DNA of 64,000 nt from Tilletia caries (GCA_032718865.1 JALUTQ010000003.1:1704001-1768000); one strand, 5' to 3'. Counted from the stretch's first letter, positions 20,040 through 34,935 are shown. Notes: generated by a model from the sequence alone, not told the origin. Numbers and translations: made by a program.

Positions 20040-22358
20040 TCACGTCCGGAAAGGCTCCCAGAAGCTTTGAAGCTGAGAAGCCGTGACGCCCAGTATATCT
20101 TCATCCGCACGCGGCAGAGGCTCAGCTCCAAAGCAGGAAGTGGCGTTCGTGTCCACCGTCGATACGTCTCGCTGGCGCAAGTGCTGTGAGACCTCGCTGT
20201 CTTCGTCGTAGGTCATGCGCCAGGAGGGCAGAGGCTCTTGCAAGCTTGCCGGTGTTGAATCTTCTTCAGCATAATGAACCTGACGTGCGGTGGACGCAAA
20301 GGCGTTCGGGTACGTTGGCTCGATGAGCATGTGCTCCGGATGAGCGACGCAGTCGATGCGATCGTCCAGCAGAGGCTCGTACCTGTCTGTGAAGGTGTGC
20401 GAATTTACGATGCCTTGAGGAAAGTCCAATGGAAGATTCCGAGGTTGTCCTTGAGCGTCATATAATCCCTCACCGGCGGCTTGAGAGTAATCATAGTGGT
20501 GGCCCACGCCTGCACTTTCAGTAGGGACGTCGCAACAGGCACGGTAGTCGCCGTGTCCTGTTTCGTATGTGCGCTGGATTTGGGAAGGCTGATGCTCGTG
20601 ATCCGTCCACTCTGTATCGTCGTGACCAATCCCGACCTGGCCAGGCATCCCCAGCATCTGCTCTGACCTGGTATGTTGAGTCATCGGAGGAAAGCTACGT
20701 GCCACCGGATGTGACAGCGGGACCCTAGACGGCTCAAGCACATCGCCTCGAAAATGCGGAGCCTGTTGTGTCGATTGAGACGCATACAATCGCGGTTGGA
20801 CGTGCTGGGCGCACTGTCGCTCCGGCCTGGCGATGTGATGGTCGCGTCGCCAGGCGTTGGCCGGCTGGGTAGGGCAGAGATCTGTGAGGTAGGAGTGGGT
20901 GGGGAATGCACTCGATGGTTCGTTGGAGAAGGTCGGCTCGGCTGCGTGCCAGCTTGATGACCTTGGTTGCACGGGCAAGGCGAGTTCGGGTTCTGGGAAT
21001 TTGTGTGCCGAAGGACTATACGTTGGCCCCTGTTGACACGCATCCATCCGCTCAGTATGACGTTGATGTCCATCGCCGATGCGACGATCATCGTCCTGTT
21101 CGACCTCTTCGGCACTGTTCGATCTGAATTGCGTGGCTCTGAGCACTCCGTCCTTCGGTCTGCGAGTGGACACCTTGCCACCATCCTCATCGGTCTCCCG
21201 GTCGCTTTCTTCGACGCTGGCGCGCGAAGGATTGCGCTTGAAGAACCGTGAACTGCCGGCTTCTTTAGCACGGCGGAGGCGATTTGAATGCGCGGAATGC
21301 ATGGAAGCAGCTTCAGTATCTTCGCGGACTTCTTCGTCCTCGTCGGCAGTCGAGTCTTCGCCGTTAGGTTGTCGAGTTCCATCCTTGTTGAAGAACTTGA
21401 GTTCGGAAAAGACCAGGTCGGCGGTTGGGACCTTGGACTTGCGAGAAGCGACGCCTTTGTTGAACACGCCGGTCTTGGGAGCGAGCTGATTGTTGACCAG
21501 AGAGATTCTGAGTCAGCAACAGAAATGCAGGTTCGGATCTGCGGTACATAACTCACCGTGATGCGGCGCTCCTTGGTGATCGACTTTGGCTTGTCCAGAA
21601 GCTCCATGGCCGCAAGGTTGGTCAGATTGCGTTTGCGCGCGGTCTTCAAGCTGTTGCTGTCCTCCTTCTCCTTCCCCTTCTTCTTCTGTTTCATCTTCTT
21701 CTTTCGTTTCGCATCCCCGCTGTCATCCTCGTCTTCGGAGAACGAGATAGATGATTCGGACTCGGCGCGCTTCTTGCCCTTCTTCTGAGAATTCTTCTGC
21801 CGGATCTTCTGCGCAGCCGTAGTGGACGAGTCGCGAACGATGAGGGCCTTTGCCTGGCGACGCTCTTTTCGCTGTTGTAGGCCTGCGGAAGGTAATAAGC
21901 AGGTCAAGAAGTGAAGCTGGCTCACGCGGACGAAGGACAGACTCACGTTCTTCGACTTCTCGCTTCTCCCTCTCTGTCTCCTTGTCTGCCTTCTTCTCGG
22001 AGGTAGCTCGCTTTTCCTTGCTTCTGGTCTTGAGCACCCGATCGTCGTCTAAGCTTCTATCGTCGGCTGATCGATCGTGTTCTGGTTCTGCTCTTCGCTT
22101 CGCGCTGGTGCGAGCCTCGAGCATCGGACTTTGTGGCCGTCTGCGGTCTGCTTGATCGTCCATGTGGGCATGCCCATCCTCTTCGTTCGCGTTACGCTTG
22201 TCGGCTGTGAGAGTTGCTACCTTGTCTTTCGGCAGGGACGCGGTTGGGATCAGAGCAGCCTGACCAGCGACGAAATCAAGGACAGTGTGAGCGGTCGACG
22301 CGCCGGATGCGAGAGCGCGGAGGTTGTTCTCCGTCAGCAGGGCAGAGGAGGATGCCAT
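20040..22358 (-). CDS. Large basic, low-complexity protein of unknown function
   Basis: Exons on the minus strand: 21947-22358, 21557-21882, 20040-21485 (TGA), giving 727 residues with phase kept. I do not recognise a domain. Residues ~1-250 are charged, with Arg/Lys/Glu runs (EKKADKETEREKREVEER) that could form a coiled coil. A lysine-rich block (AKRKKKMKQKKKGKEK) beside an acidic serine patch (SFSEDEDDSGD) looks like a nuclear localisation signal next to CK2 sites. A short better-conserved-looking segment, KTGVFNKGVASRKSK followed by VFSELKFF, begins the third exon. The C-terminal half is Gln/His/Pro/Ser-rich and probably disordered. A nuclear role is an inference from composition. It converges on HIS3 with about 105 bp between. 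Confidence 0.65.
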
Positions 22359-23229
22359 CTTTGAACAGGGAGGACGCGCAGATCGCCCCTGGCCATACAA
22401 CAAAGAGAAGGAGATGGTGGAAGGTCAGCAGGAAGGGCAAGAGAGTAAGCTACAGGGAAAGGAAGGGACATCAGCATTTACGGCGAGGTCAACCAGTCAG
22501 CCAGCAACCAGCAGCGAGAGCATCAGCGAGAGCATCCATCACCTCGGCCACTTCCCGACGTCTCGAAGCATCTCTCTCCCATCCTCTCATCTGACATTGG
22601 TGCTGGTCCTGTTGCCTGGTTGAAAGCCTTCGTGTTGCCACCTCAGAACCTGCCAGCATTCTTGCCCTGCATACGCGCGCTGTCCGCCATCAGTATCGTT
22701 CACCACAGTCCGCACTGGTAAGCAACGAACAGCGAGATCGTCGTCCTGCACAGAGAGCGCAGTCGACCATCCCTCCCCTTTTATACGGGCGAGGTCCTTT
22801 TCGGTGGTTAAATCGCACAAAGCCATCGACGTCTTCATCGCTCTCGCTGCGGGCGGGAGGAAGACCATCACCTCCGCTTCACCCAGCAGGCCGCCCGGAG
22901 AAGCAGAGCAATCCGCCTCACCTCGTCTCCCTGCGCGCGCGCTTTCCGCAAGTAATATTACACCAGGCAGAGCTGTGCAGTCATTCACACGCGCACCTGC
23001 CTGTGCCTCCTTGATCCCAAGTATCTCCCATCTCGACACCCGCCGATCACAGCACACTTCACACCGTGCACTTTTCGCCAACCCCATAGGAAGGCAGAAG
23101 GCTTTTCGACTTGGCCTTCGTCCATCTCTCTCCCCCAGAACTTTCAAGCAAGGTCTTTGAAAGCAGGATCTCAGGTCGGCTGGCAGCGCTCGCATCTGCG
23201 CTTCTCCACCGATCGACTTTGGCGGGACC
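22359..23229. other. Shared upstream region of the unknown gene and the TOM1-like gene
   Basis: 0.87 kb between divergent starts. No gene was recognised. The part nearest 23229 is C/T-rich on the plus strand, as expected for the TOM1-like leader. Confidence 0.5.
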
Positions 23230-26200
23230 ATGAAGATCACCAAAAGCAAAAAGCTGGCTCCAGCCGTGAGTAGGCGCAGTTATCCTTTCGGCTTATGGAC
23301 ATGCTAACCTCTCAACCGCTATGACTTCTCTTCTCCAGACCCCGGAGCTGTCCGCTCTCCTGGGGCGTATCGCTGCGGTCTCTGACGATGACCTGCCCGA
23401 GGTCCTCGACAGCATCTCCGAGTGGTGCTGGCCCAGAGGCGATCTCCACTACTGGATTGCCACCTTGAACCGCTTCGACACCATTCTCGAGAAGATTTGC
23501 AAGGACTACGACGTCTCCAAGGTTCAGGCCAACGAGTTCACGCCCCTCTGCAAGAAGCTCCTCCTCAGCGTTCTCCGCTTCAGCAGATTGCTGATTGAGA
23601 ACTGCACAAATCGCAAGCTCTACGCGTCTTACGAGGTTAGTATCTGTGAATCGTTGCCCTTTGACTAGCATGTACTCATGATTTCTGTCCACACTACATC
23701 TGTACAGCATCTCAATGACCTCCTTCTCACTCGCGACATCGATATCCTTGAGGCTACGCTGCGCTTCATACTCCGTCCCGCGCAGCAGCGTAGCAGCTCA
23801 TCGCACTCTTCTCGCAACGAGCCCAACATATCTAACTCGCGGCTCGCCTCCCTTGCCGTCATTTGGCCGACAACTCGAGGCGCCGCCGACATGGTCGCGC
23901 TCTGCAAGGAAGATGCCGTGGTACCTCCGGAAGCGCGGAACATCCACTTCTCGTTCTACCGAGCATCATCGTCGTCATCCAGCTCTGAGACGGAAGGCGC
24001 TCCTGCTCAGCCGGAACAGTCTGCCGCGCCTGCCAGTGCAGTTACACAGACGCCTGCGCGGCCGCAACGTTCGCGATCAACTCAAGCCAACGCTACCCCC
24101 GTCACGCCTGCGAACCCTGCTCCCGCAGCTTCAGCCACTGCACAAAGGAGTGCTACCACTCCAGCCGTAGGGAATGCTTCAACTGCATCGGCAGAGAACG
24201 GTGGCGAGGGTCTTGTCTACGTCGACATCTCTGCGGCTGAGCAGGTCGGGAAGAGCCCCATGGACATCTTTGCCGATGCCGTGGAGCGCTTCTCCATCCC
24301 CGAGGCCGAACGCTTCGAGCTTTTCCAGCGAATCCGGGTTGCAACAGGCCTCAGCGATCCGAAGATGCGCCAGAAGATGATCGGATGCAGACTGCTTGCC
24401 ATTGCATGCTATGGTGAGTTTTACTGCTAAGAGTTTGAGAATTTTTGATAGCATACAATAGGCTGAATCTCTTTCCATCTTCATCTTCAGCTCATATTGT
24501 GTCTGAGCACAGCGCGAACAGCCAACTGTTCCTTTATGAGCGGGAGCTTGTCACAAAGACAGCTAACATGCTCGAACCAGACAATCACGTCCCGCAAGAG
24601 GTGAAGGCCGCCGCCATCTATGCATTGGATGCGATGGGACGGTATCGTACCAAGTTGGCTGCAGTCCTCAATTCGGTCCAAGCATCTATATCGCACGGTC
24701 TTTTGGTGCGAGTCCTTCGTGAACTCGTTGACGAGCTCAGCCAACCGAATCCACCAACCGCGGACATCTACGTGGACAGCGTGTTCGGATTCACGGCTTT
24801 CCTCAGCTCCATTCCCGCTCCCACCGGCAGCGGCATGGCCATGAGCTCCGCCGTTCTGCCACTGCTCATCAAGCTGGTGGCGACCCCGGATCCTGAAATG
24901 TACATGGTTCAGCGCACCATCACTCGTGCCGTGGGCTTGATTGACAGCATCATTTCGACGCAGCCGAATGCGTATGCGACTTACACCAACGCGCATGGAG
25001 TCGAAACGCTTGTCTCACGTATACACGCCGAAGTTCAGCGCGACAGCAAGGACTTCACGAATTCGCAGCCGCCGGCCATGTTCACTGCTGATCCTACTTC
25101 GGAGGATTCTCCGTACGGCACACTGCCTTTCGGGCGAGCCTCCCTGCTTCGCCATATCCTCAAGAGTATCCTGCACGACTTGCAGGGAGCGGGTACGCCA
25201 GACAGCCTCCGCACGCTGCTCGACAGCACGCTGCTCCAGAGTGTCAAGTGTATCATGGAGAATCGCAAGCTGTTCGGTCCCCAAATCTTCGCTATGGCCA
25301 TCAACATTATGGCCACCTTCGTGCACAACGAGCCGACTGCGTTGACGACAATTCAAGAGGCCAAGCTTTCGGATCTCTTCCTCGACTGCATCGAGGCCGA
25401 CATCGAGTCACACTTCGAGGTCATCATCTCCATTCCGAACGCCATTGGTGCATTGTCACTTAATCAGGCTGGACTCGACATGTTCACGTCCCGCCCGATC
25501 ATCGCCAAGCTGCTCTCCCTGTTCACTTCGGAGCGTCACATCAAGGTGTTGCAGGATGAAGAAAGTGCGGCATCGTTTGGAGGTGCGGTCGACGAGCTTG
25601 TCCGGCATCAGCCGAGCATGAAGGATGCCGTCTTCGCTGGGATCAATGCCATACTCGATCGCATCATCGAAGTCGGTAATGACTACACGCCACCGGAGCA
25701 CCAGAGAGCCTACTACAGCCTCTTGACATCCACTTCGTCTGCCGCGCTTCCGGCTGATGTCGAAATGGCCTCGGCCGAGCAGGGGACCGCGGCAGTTGCC
25801 AGCGGTGACGGCAACGGCTCGCCCGGCAGTGGAAGCGAAAGCCCCGCTGTTACTGATGAGGAGTCGGGTCCTTACGCAATGAGCAATCCCGGCCGTACAT
25901 CCGAGGAGCATACCGTGCTGTCGTACATCAAGGCGATGGCGCGCTTCCTTGAGATGCTCTTCCAGACGCCGCACCACTGCAAGGACTTCCTGAAGTCGGA
26001 CGGGTTCACCAAGCTTCTGTCGTTGTACAGTCTGCCCTGCATTCCTGCGGACTTCTACAACCATTTGGCCGGCGACGCCCTCGTCCAGCTTGTCCGATTC
26101 ATTGCGGATGCCAGCCCCAATACTGTCTTCCAGGCTCTCTTCAAAGACATCAAGAGCGCTATCGATGCTGTCCCACTCGACTTCCAGAGCAAAGCCCCTG

Positions 26201-29200
26201 GAGCCAGTCAGCTGGTGCCCAACATCAGCGCGACTGACGAAGCGACGGCAAAGAAGAGCAACGAGCTGTACCGCAAGAGCATCTCGCTGTGCATGCGCAT
26301 CCACCTTCTCGGCGACTGTTTGCACACGTACAACGTCCCCGGCCACAAGTTGCCCAGTGGGTTCCTCAGCTCTCTCTTCACGGCGGAGTCGAAGTCACTG
26401 GAGTTGCTCGACATGGGATACCAATTTCGGTTCTGGACCTGGGAGTACTTGCAACTCACTGCAGCCAAGACGGACCGTCTCACAAAGAAGGACTCTGCGA
26501 AGGACGACGTTCCTCCTATCGAAGCTGCTATTGATGTGGAAAAGAAGGACGATAATGCCGTGTCTGTCGATAACGCAACGGTGGCACAGCCTTCGGGATC
26601 TTCTGGTGGCAACGACATTCCTGACGAGGCGATCGATAACCCTTCGACCTCGAAGAAGGCTCTTGACAGCGGCCCACTCAGCTCGGATCCTGAGTCCGCC
26701 AACTTGGACGTTTGGCAAGAGATGAGCGGCGCAATCTCGACTACCATTCGAGACTTCTTCCAGGAGCTCACCCGGCTACTCTCGCCTCGCCGCAGTTCTG
26801 AGGCATCTTCCCTCCGACGTTATGCGCCAAATGCGATGGAACAGGTCGCTCAGGCTCTCATGAGCTACTACAAGTGGGCGGAGGAGATCAAGGGCAACAA
26901 TGACTTTGCTGAGATTGGGTACTATACCATTGTCACTCGACACACGATGGCATTGCTGTATGATGACCGAGGCAGCTCGTCCAGTCGCACACAGACACAG
27001 CTCATAGTCAAGTTCTCACAGCTCGATGGCTTCTCGGCCCTGTTCCGTCTCTACGAGCGCTTCAGCGGCGAACTTACGAAGCACTTCGACGAAGAGAAGC
27101 CGGACCAGTCGGGTCACATCAAGCACGCACTCAAGTTCCACCACATTTGCGGTGCACTGCGGATCCTTCTGGGCTTGTTCCAGAACCTGATCACCTCCAA
27201 GCTACTGCACGAGTCTTCTCACACGGCCCAGCTTTTGCTGAAGGAGGAGCCGAAGTCTTCTGACAACTACTTCGAGCCCGCCGATTTCCTCGTCAAGGTC
27301 CGAGCTCAAGTGCTTGGCATCATGAGCGCCACGACGACCTCGAACTGGCTCCAGCATCTACCGGTGTCCGTCAATCGACTCGTCATCCAGATCCTCTTGG
27401 AAATCTTGCGCGCCGAGGGCGAGAATCCTGTCGTAACGAAGAAAGACGAACCTCAGGCCGCGCCGGACCGCTTCGCAAACAGCATTTTGAGCTCGCTGAC
27501 TTCAGCGACTGCTTTGCGTCGCGCCACCGCGGCTACCACAGCGAACGACGCTCAGATTCGCCAGCTAGCCGATATGGGTTTCCCGCGCGCTGCAGCTCGA
27601 CATGCCCTTCTTCGGACCAACAACGATGTCACGTCTGCGACGGAGTATCTGATTCTGCACCCGGACATTGTTGCGGCTATGCAGGACGAGCCTGCTGATG
27701 CTGGTACACCTGCTGATGCTGGTACACCTGCTGGGGCAGCCGCTGCGGAAGGCAGCTCCTCCAATGGCGAGAGCAGTGCGGCCGACACAAGCTCCGCGGC
27801 TGCAGGAGCACCCGCAACGGATGCTGACATCGCTATGGAAGAAGCACCATCGGCAGAAGCAGGTCCATCGACGCAAACTTCCAGCAGCAGCAACGGAAAG
27901 GCTCCTGAAGTTAATTCAGCCGAGAAGGACAAAGCAAAGGAGAAGGAGAAAGAACAGACGTACACCGATGCCGGCATGGCGGCCAAGGCGAAATTGGATC
28001 AGGAACGTGAAGAGCTGCGCGGCAGTATCTTCCAGCGTACGCTTGACCTGGCCAACCACCACGAGGACCTCGTATTTGAAGTCCGAGACGCTTTCAGCAG
28101 TCTCGTCTCTGCGGACAAGGCTCGTGCCAACAGTTCGATCCAGGCCGTGCTCGGCATTATCTTCTCGGCTGGTGACGTTGCCTTCGGCGAGCAGGAGAAG
28201 TCGGTCGCTGTGCGAATGCATGCGATGGCTGTTATTCTCAACGATCAAAAGCTTCTTAAAGCGTTGGAAAACGACACCGTCGAGACAGCAATGGCTGTTT
28301 GCATGGGACTCATTCAAGATTACGACTCCCGACCGAAGCAGGATTCGCACCCTACTTGGTTCGCATCGAACCTGCTCACCATCGGTGCCCTGCTCAGCCT
28401 CGAGTGCGATGTGGTGGCACCTTCTTCTCCGGAGATTCCGGAAGAACCAGTGCCGCTGCCCATCGAGCAGGTGCTGCCGAACTTGGAGAAGTTTGCCTCT
28501 GAACGCAGCACATTGCTTCAGTACTGCCTGTTCACCCTGAAGCAGCCGGCAATCTTGAAGAAGGAGGGACTTTTGGCTGTGTTCCGAATTCTTGTGCACC
28601 TGACGAGCCGGCGGTCAATCGCAGTCGAATTCCTCAAGACCGGCGGGCTTCAACTACTCTTCCAGCCGTTCCGATCCTTGCCTGCTGCGGACTTGTTGCG
28701 AAGTCAAGCTCAGGCCCTGATCATCCTTCGGAACGTGGTCGAAGATGCGGACACGCTGCGAGCCACGATGGAGCAGGAGCTCCAGTCGTGGTTGTCGCTC
28801 AGCCGAACAAAGATTGCCGATATTTCGACGATGACTCGCCAGCTCGCGCATGTCATCATGCGGGATCCCGAGATGTTCCTGTCGGTCACCAAGGAGAGGC
28901 TCGAGATGTCAGAATGGTCGGCACTCAAGGACAATGGATCGATAAAGTACATCCAGCCCGAGGCTCCTGCGGCGCCTCCCACGAAGCCTGCTACCATTCC
29001 TGAGCAGCACGATGTTGACGCATCATTCGGTGCCCCTCCGTCTCCAACGAAAGGGGCCCATGAGTTCGACATAGACGCTTCGATGCACGAGCTTGGTACA
29101 GAGCGAGCGGACGCCAAAGCTCAAGTCACCTCTGAGGCGGCCGAGAACGTCATTTACTTCCTTCTCTCGGAGCTGTACAAGTCGACAAAGGACGGAGCAA

Positions 29201-32200
29201 TCTGCCGCAAGATTGTGCCGCAGGCTTCCAAGGCAGGGGCCCCAACTGTCGCCAACGCGAAGCCCGCGTCCTCTACAACGGTAACCACATTGGCTGGCTC
29301 ATCCTCAACTGCGACTCAAGAGAAGACGGCGGAGGGCTCAACAGTGGAGGGCGATGCCCCGGCGTCTCCCGAAAAGGCTCAACAAGACGCCTCCTATCTC
29401 TTCTCCTGCTTCCTCATGCAGACTTTGATGGAGTTGCTTTCGTCGTACACGTCGTGCAAGTTGGCTTTCACTAACTTGTGCCGACGCCGTTCGACTCCAG
29501 GCGTGGAAGGCAGCGGGCAACCTCGATTGAAGGTCTCGATGCTGCAATACTTCCTCAATGAGTTGATCCCCGCTGGATTTGTGCCGACCACGGAGCACGA
29601 GGAGCTCAGGAAGCGGATGGCCCACACCAATTTGGCCATGTCCGTCATCGTCGCGCTCACTGCCGATGTGTCGCTGAACATGAGCGTCCGCGAGACTCCA
29701 CAAGAACTGGTGAATGTCCGCAGATTCGTCCTCGACGGCATCATAAAGGCTCTGCGAGAAGCAGTCAGCTCTGCTGAGACCATCGAAGTCAGATACGGTC
29801 GCATTTATGCTCAGTCCGATCTTTGCCACCGGCTCCTTACCGCCCGTCCCAACGTATCGGTGGGCAAGCCAGCGTATGATGCCTCTCTGCACATGGCGAA
29901 GACCATGCTGGAGAAGCACTTTGTCACTGTTTTCACGACGACGCTTGGCGAGATCGACCTCCAGACCCCGTCCGTCAAGCCGCTGATCGACACCATCCTT
30001 CGACCGCTGGAGCAGTTGACAAAGGCGGCGATCAAGATGGGCAAGGCCGAACGCAAGGCGAAGGAGGAGGGTGACATAATGGACGACATGATGTCTTCCG
30101 AAGAGAGCGAATCCGAGTCAGAGTCTCTGTCGGCGCTCGAGGAAGAGGCCTTGATGGAACGCGATCAACGGCAAGAAACCCCAGACTTCTACCGCAACAG
30201 CAGTCTCGGCATGCACACGGGCGAGATGGAGCAGCAGCCCAGCTACACCGACGACGAAATGGAGGACGAAGATGAAATGGATGAGGACGATGTGGATATG
30301 GGTGAATACGACAGCGAAGAGGAGGGCAGTGACCTAAGGTAAGCGTTTGGGACCGTTTGATATTGGACAGACGGAAAGATTACTGACTGACGCCGCACTT
30401 TCACTACAGCACGGATGACGATGAAGAAGTGGACATCGACGACATGACCGGGGATGAGATGAGTGATGGCTCGTCGGACGATGAAGATGACGACGACGAC
30501 GATGACATGGATGATGAAGAGGATGATGGTGACGAGGAAGACGGCGACGGTGGTTCCTGGGCAACTGAAGTGAATGTCTGCTGCTCTGTTTCCATTTGTA
30601 CCTGAGCTGACCTTCGCTTGTATTTTTTCAACAGGATGAAGAGGATGAGGATGCCGAAGATGGCGTAGAGGGTGCGCTTGACTTCGTGCTGGGCGAGGGC
30701 GAAGACGGCGAAGAGGTTGTTGGCAGCGGAGTCGTAGGCGAGTTCATCGACGACGCTCCCTTGGCTCACAGAGCGATGCTCGATCACGACGGCTTGGATG
30801 ATGGGGAGGGTGATGACAATGAGACGGAGGGAGACGCCCTGTCTGCGGAGGAGCCCTACGACATCGAGGAATTCGCGCATCTGGAATTTGCCGATGAACT
30901 CGCTGCTGCATCGGGACGTGGTCAAGCGGATGACCGCTTCGGAGCAAACTGGGGCTGGACATCCATTCCCGCTCAGCAACTTGCGCGGAATTCCGCGGGC
31001 GGGCCCAGTCAGCTCAATGCTGCCAGCAGCCGCTCACGTCGTCGTCAGGCGATGCTGGATCAAGCTCTTGGTAGCGGACACCGACCCGTACCAACCGGAG
31101 ACAACGCAGCATACCACCCGCTGCTTGAGCAAAGCCAACCTGCAGGTGCATCACGAACAACACATTCCCACCGCAACAGCCGGAGACTCTTTGGCGGTAT
31201 GGACGGACGTCATAATCCAGACGCTGGCTTTATGCACAGCTTCGAAGAGATGATGGGCACTGGTACCATGCAGTTCCTGGAGAATCTCGTCGGCCTCGCC
31301 CCTGCCGACACCGCCATCCGCATCGATGTGTCTGGAGGCCCCGGTGGAATGGGGAGCTTCCGTGTGGACGGTGACAGCGCGGTGCTGGAGCAGCTCTTTG
31401 GTCGCGACATGAGCCGGCCAGGTCACTCAAGTCCTCGAACTGCGCAAAAGCCAGAAGATCCGGTCACGATGGCTCAGCAGTTCAACCCGCTGCTGACCGG
31501 TCAGAGATGGAACGAGGCTGCACGCATCGTGCATGGATCCGACATGACGGAGCGTAGTCAAAGGATCAAGAAGCACATCATCAACCTGCTGTTCCCCGGA
31601 TACAAACGACGCCGAGAGGAGGACGAGCGCAAGCTCGAGGAGGAGCAAGAGTTGCGTCGCAAGAACTTGGAAGCGAAGGCGAAGGCTAAGGACATCGAAG
31701 ACAAGATGTCCCAGTCTCTCACACTCACTGGTCAAGACAGTACGTCTGGCTCGAACACCCCCGCGGAAACATCTGCGGATGTGGCCGTCCCGCAACCAGC
31801 GTCGACCGAGAACGCCGATGCCGTCTCGCACGACGCTGCTCAGGCAATCGAACCCGATGCTCAACCCGCCGATGCGTCAGAATCCGCTGAGGGTGATGAC
31901 GTCGAGATGACTGACGGCGAACACGGTCAAGGGACCGCCACTCCACGCGCTTCGACACCTAGACCTACAGAGACGGCTGCCAGTTCTACGGCAGACGCCG
32001 CTCCAGGCGCTGAAGCCTCCGGTTCGGATTCAAATGCAGCTGCTTCATCTTCTGCAGCCCCGGCAGCCCAGCCGCGTCAGTTCATTCAGGTGCACGGTCA
32101 GCGGGTCGACATCACAGACACGGGTATTGACCCCACCTTCTTGGAGGCCCTACCTGACGACATGCGAGAAGAGGTCCTGAATCAGCACTTCCGCGAGCGT

Positions 32201-34027
32201 CGGGCTGCTGCGACCACGGCTGCCGCTGCCAACTCCAGTATCGCACGCGAGTTCCTTGAAGCGCTGCCACCGGAGATTCGTGCTGAAGTCATTCAACAAG
32301 AGGCTCTGGAGAATGCTCGCCGTCGAGCGGCAGAAGCCAATGCAGCGAACGGCGGTGCCAATGCCGAAGAAGCCGGAAATGAGGAGGAGGAGGAAGAAGG
32401 TGGCGACCAGGAAGAAGAGGGAGGCGACGAGGCCATGGACTCCGAAGCTCTTCTCGCGTCGTTGAATCCTGCGCTACGGAGTTCAGGGTTGCCTGCAGAC
32501 CTGTTTGCCGGTCTTCATGGCTCCTTGGCGGCTGCTGGTGGATCCAGGCGCAGACATCACCGCGCGCCTGGCCACGGGGCTGATGCTGGAGCTGCTGTCA
32601 AGAAGCCTCCTCCAAGAGATGCCATTCAGCTTCTCGACAAAGGCGGTGTTGCGACCCTGATTCGACTACTATTCTTCCCTGACATGAACGGTCGGAAGAA
32701 CGGACTCTACAACATCTTGAGCAACCTGTCCGAGAACAGCAAGACGAGGGCAGACGTCTTGAATTTGCTGCTGAGCATCTTGTCGGACGGAACTACGGAT
32801 TCTGCTGCGGTGGACCGCGCTTTTGCTTCCATGAGCATCAGGGCGAGTCGCACGGCCGCTGTCGCTGCTGCCATTACACCGGGCCGGCCCACTCCGAAGC
32901 GATCAGCTCCAGGCGTCCTTACTGGGACTCCCGGCAGTGCAGGACCGAACAGCCTCTTGACCAACTCGACGATCGCGCCGATCTCGGTCATTGGGGACGA
33001 GGCTCCGTTCCTCATTGCCACCCGCGTGCTGGAGTCGATTCTACACCTCACCACTGTCAATGAGCAGGCCGCAACCTTCTTCTTGAAAGACGATGCTCGA
33101 CTCATCAAGAAGGGTGGAAAAGGCAAGGACAAGGAAAGGGCGGAGACGACTCCAGCAGCGAAGGCCGCTGGCACGGCTCCTCTCAACACTCTTCTCTTGC
33201 TGCTCACGCGACCGGATATCCTGGTCAATGCTCAACTTGTTGATGCGCTTCTAGCAGTGTGAGTAGTACCTGATCTGCTTGATTTCCGTAGTTGCTCTTT
33301 ACTGACATGAGACGTTTCGATCAGTTTGAACACGGTCACCAAGCCACTGGTCTCGCTGCAATCGAAGAGCGCTGAGACATCTGCTTCAGCACCGACGGCA
33401 CAAGCTGCTGCTCCAGCACAATCGGCCGGTGACTCAACTCCACAAGCATCGGCTGCTGCGACAAGCAGCGCACCGGTGCCGGCCGCAACTGCAGATACCA
33501 CTGTGCCTTCGACGGCTCCTGCCGCTGCCGCCACCGAGGCCACCGCCCAATCGTCCGACCTGCTCGAAGTACCCCCTCAGATCGCCTCGGACCGACTCGC
33601 AGCCGTGGTCCGTCCGCTGGCGACCCCGATCTCCAGCAAAGGCTTCCAACACACCTTGTCAGTCGCCTCCCACCTCGCCGCCATCGAGGGTGCGCGGGAC
33701 ACGATCGGGACCGCACTCAGGACGGAGGCGGAAGCTGCGAGCAAGAGTCTCATACTCGAGCTCGATCGGTTGCTGGATAGCTTGCCGCCGGTCAAGCCGG
33801 TGTCGGCTGCTGCTGCGGCGGCGCCTTCTGCAAACAATCAGACGGAGATGGACACGGGTGGGGACGCACCGGCGTCGGCTCAGGCCAACGGTGCTGACCA
33901 GAGCGTGGCGGAGACGGAATCCAAGTTCGACAGTCCTGCGTTGACGGCGCTTTCGAGTCCGGCCAGTGCGCAAGCCGTCTTCCTCCGGTCCCTCCGTGCT
34001 CTGGACTACCTGATGACCGGTCGTTGA
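23230..34027 (+). CDS. TOM1/HUWE1-like giant protein lacking the HECT ubiquitin-ligase domain
   Basis: Exons: 23230-23265, 23339-23635, 23708-24413, 24491-30338, 30410-30569, 30635-33258, 33325-34027 (TGA), giving 3,457 residues. The start MKITKSKKLAP and the following helical region fit the armadillo-like DUF908/DUF913 part of TOM1/HUWE1. A UBA domain lies at ~1367-1405 (QLADMGFPRAAARHALLRTN..). A long acidic stretch lies at ~2220-2420. A DUF4414-type ubiquitin-binding pair is at ~2840-2920 (FLEALPDDMREEVL and FLEALPPEIRAEVI). A conserved armadillo segment is at ~3020 (LIRLLFFPDMNGRKNGLYNI). Family members continue for several hundred residues to a C-terminal HECT domain with a catalytic Cys. 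Here the frame stops after LRSLRALDYLMTGR and no HECT motif is visible in any frame downstream. It is therefore either truncated and ligase-dead or split by rearrangement. TOM1 normally acts in the nucleus on excess histones and ribosomal proteins. Confidence 0.85.
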
Positions 34028-34935
34028 GGCCGGCGCCAGGCGGCTCTCTCACCTTTCTACTTCGATCTCACTTCTCTCAGTTCGTCTTTCTTCTCTGCTC
34101 TCGTTCAATACATACAAAGTTGTTCTCTCTCTGCGTGCTCGTTCACCATTCACCTTGTCGACGAGCTGGCAAGGAAGGAGGTTGCAGTTCTCTTTCACGT
34201 TCACACATTCAGTCAAGCCCGCAGGCCACAGGTTTGGGAGAAGAACGACATCAATTGAGCATCATCATCCTTCCCCCTGTCGATAAACGAGCTGATCTGT
34301 CTCGCCCATCGACAGCATCGGAACATGAGGAGAGCCAACACATGGTCGAGTCGCCTCTTTGGGGGGTTGTTCATCGTTCCTCCGCGTGGGTTTTGTTTCT
34401 GACCGCCATGAAGAGAGCCATGGGGCGGCCAAGGCCGACTTGATGCAGAGCGGGAGAAGTCCGTACCATCAGGCCTGCCAGGGGAGCAGTGTTCATCCGA
34501 ATGAAGGGGTCCCTCAACTTCGACGAGTAGAGGTGGGCTGACCCCATCACCAGGTCCGTGAGCCGTGCTGCCTCCATTGAATCCTCGGCCTGAAGTCGAG
34601 AGGCAGCGGTAAGGGGGGGCATTCACAGTCCTCGAGCCGGCATTGACTGCACTTGCTGCGAGGGCCGCGAGGGGTGTACCGGCGGGGCGGATGCCCGCCC
34701 TCCTCGCCCTTCCCGCATCCGTGATTGGACGCTGGGTAGGTCGAAGGGAGGGAAGGGTATCCATTTTATTTTTCGATTCGGGTAAATCCCCAAGGGGGAC
34801 TCACTTCCGAGGGTTGCCTATCTTGGAGCTTGCACCGGCCAAGGCGCAGGCTGAACAAGTCACAGCATATTCTGGTCCGCCGCAGAAAAAACCTAACCGG
34901 CGGACTCGTGACGCCGTCCAAGTGAGACGACGTAT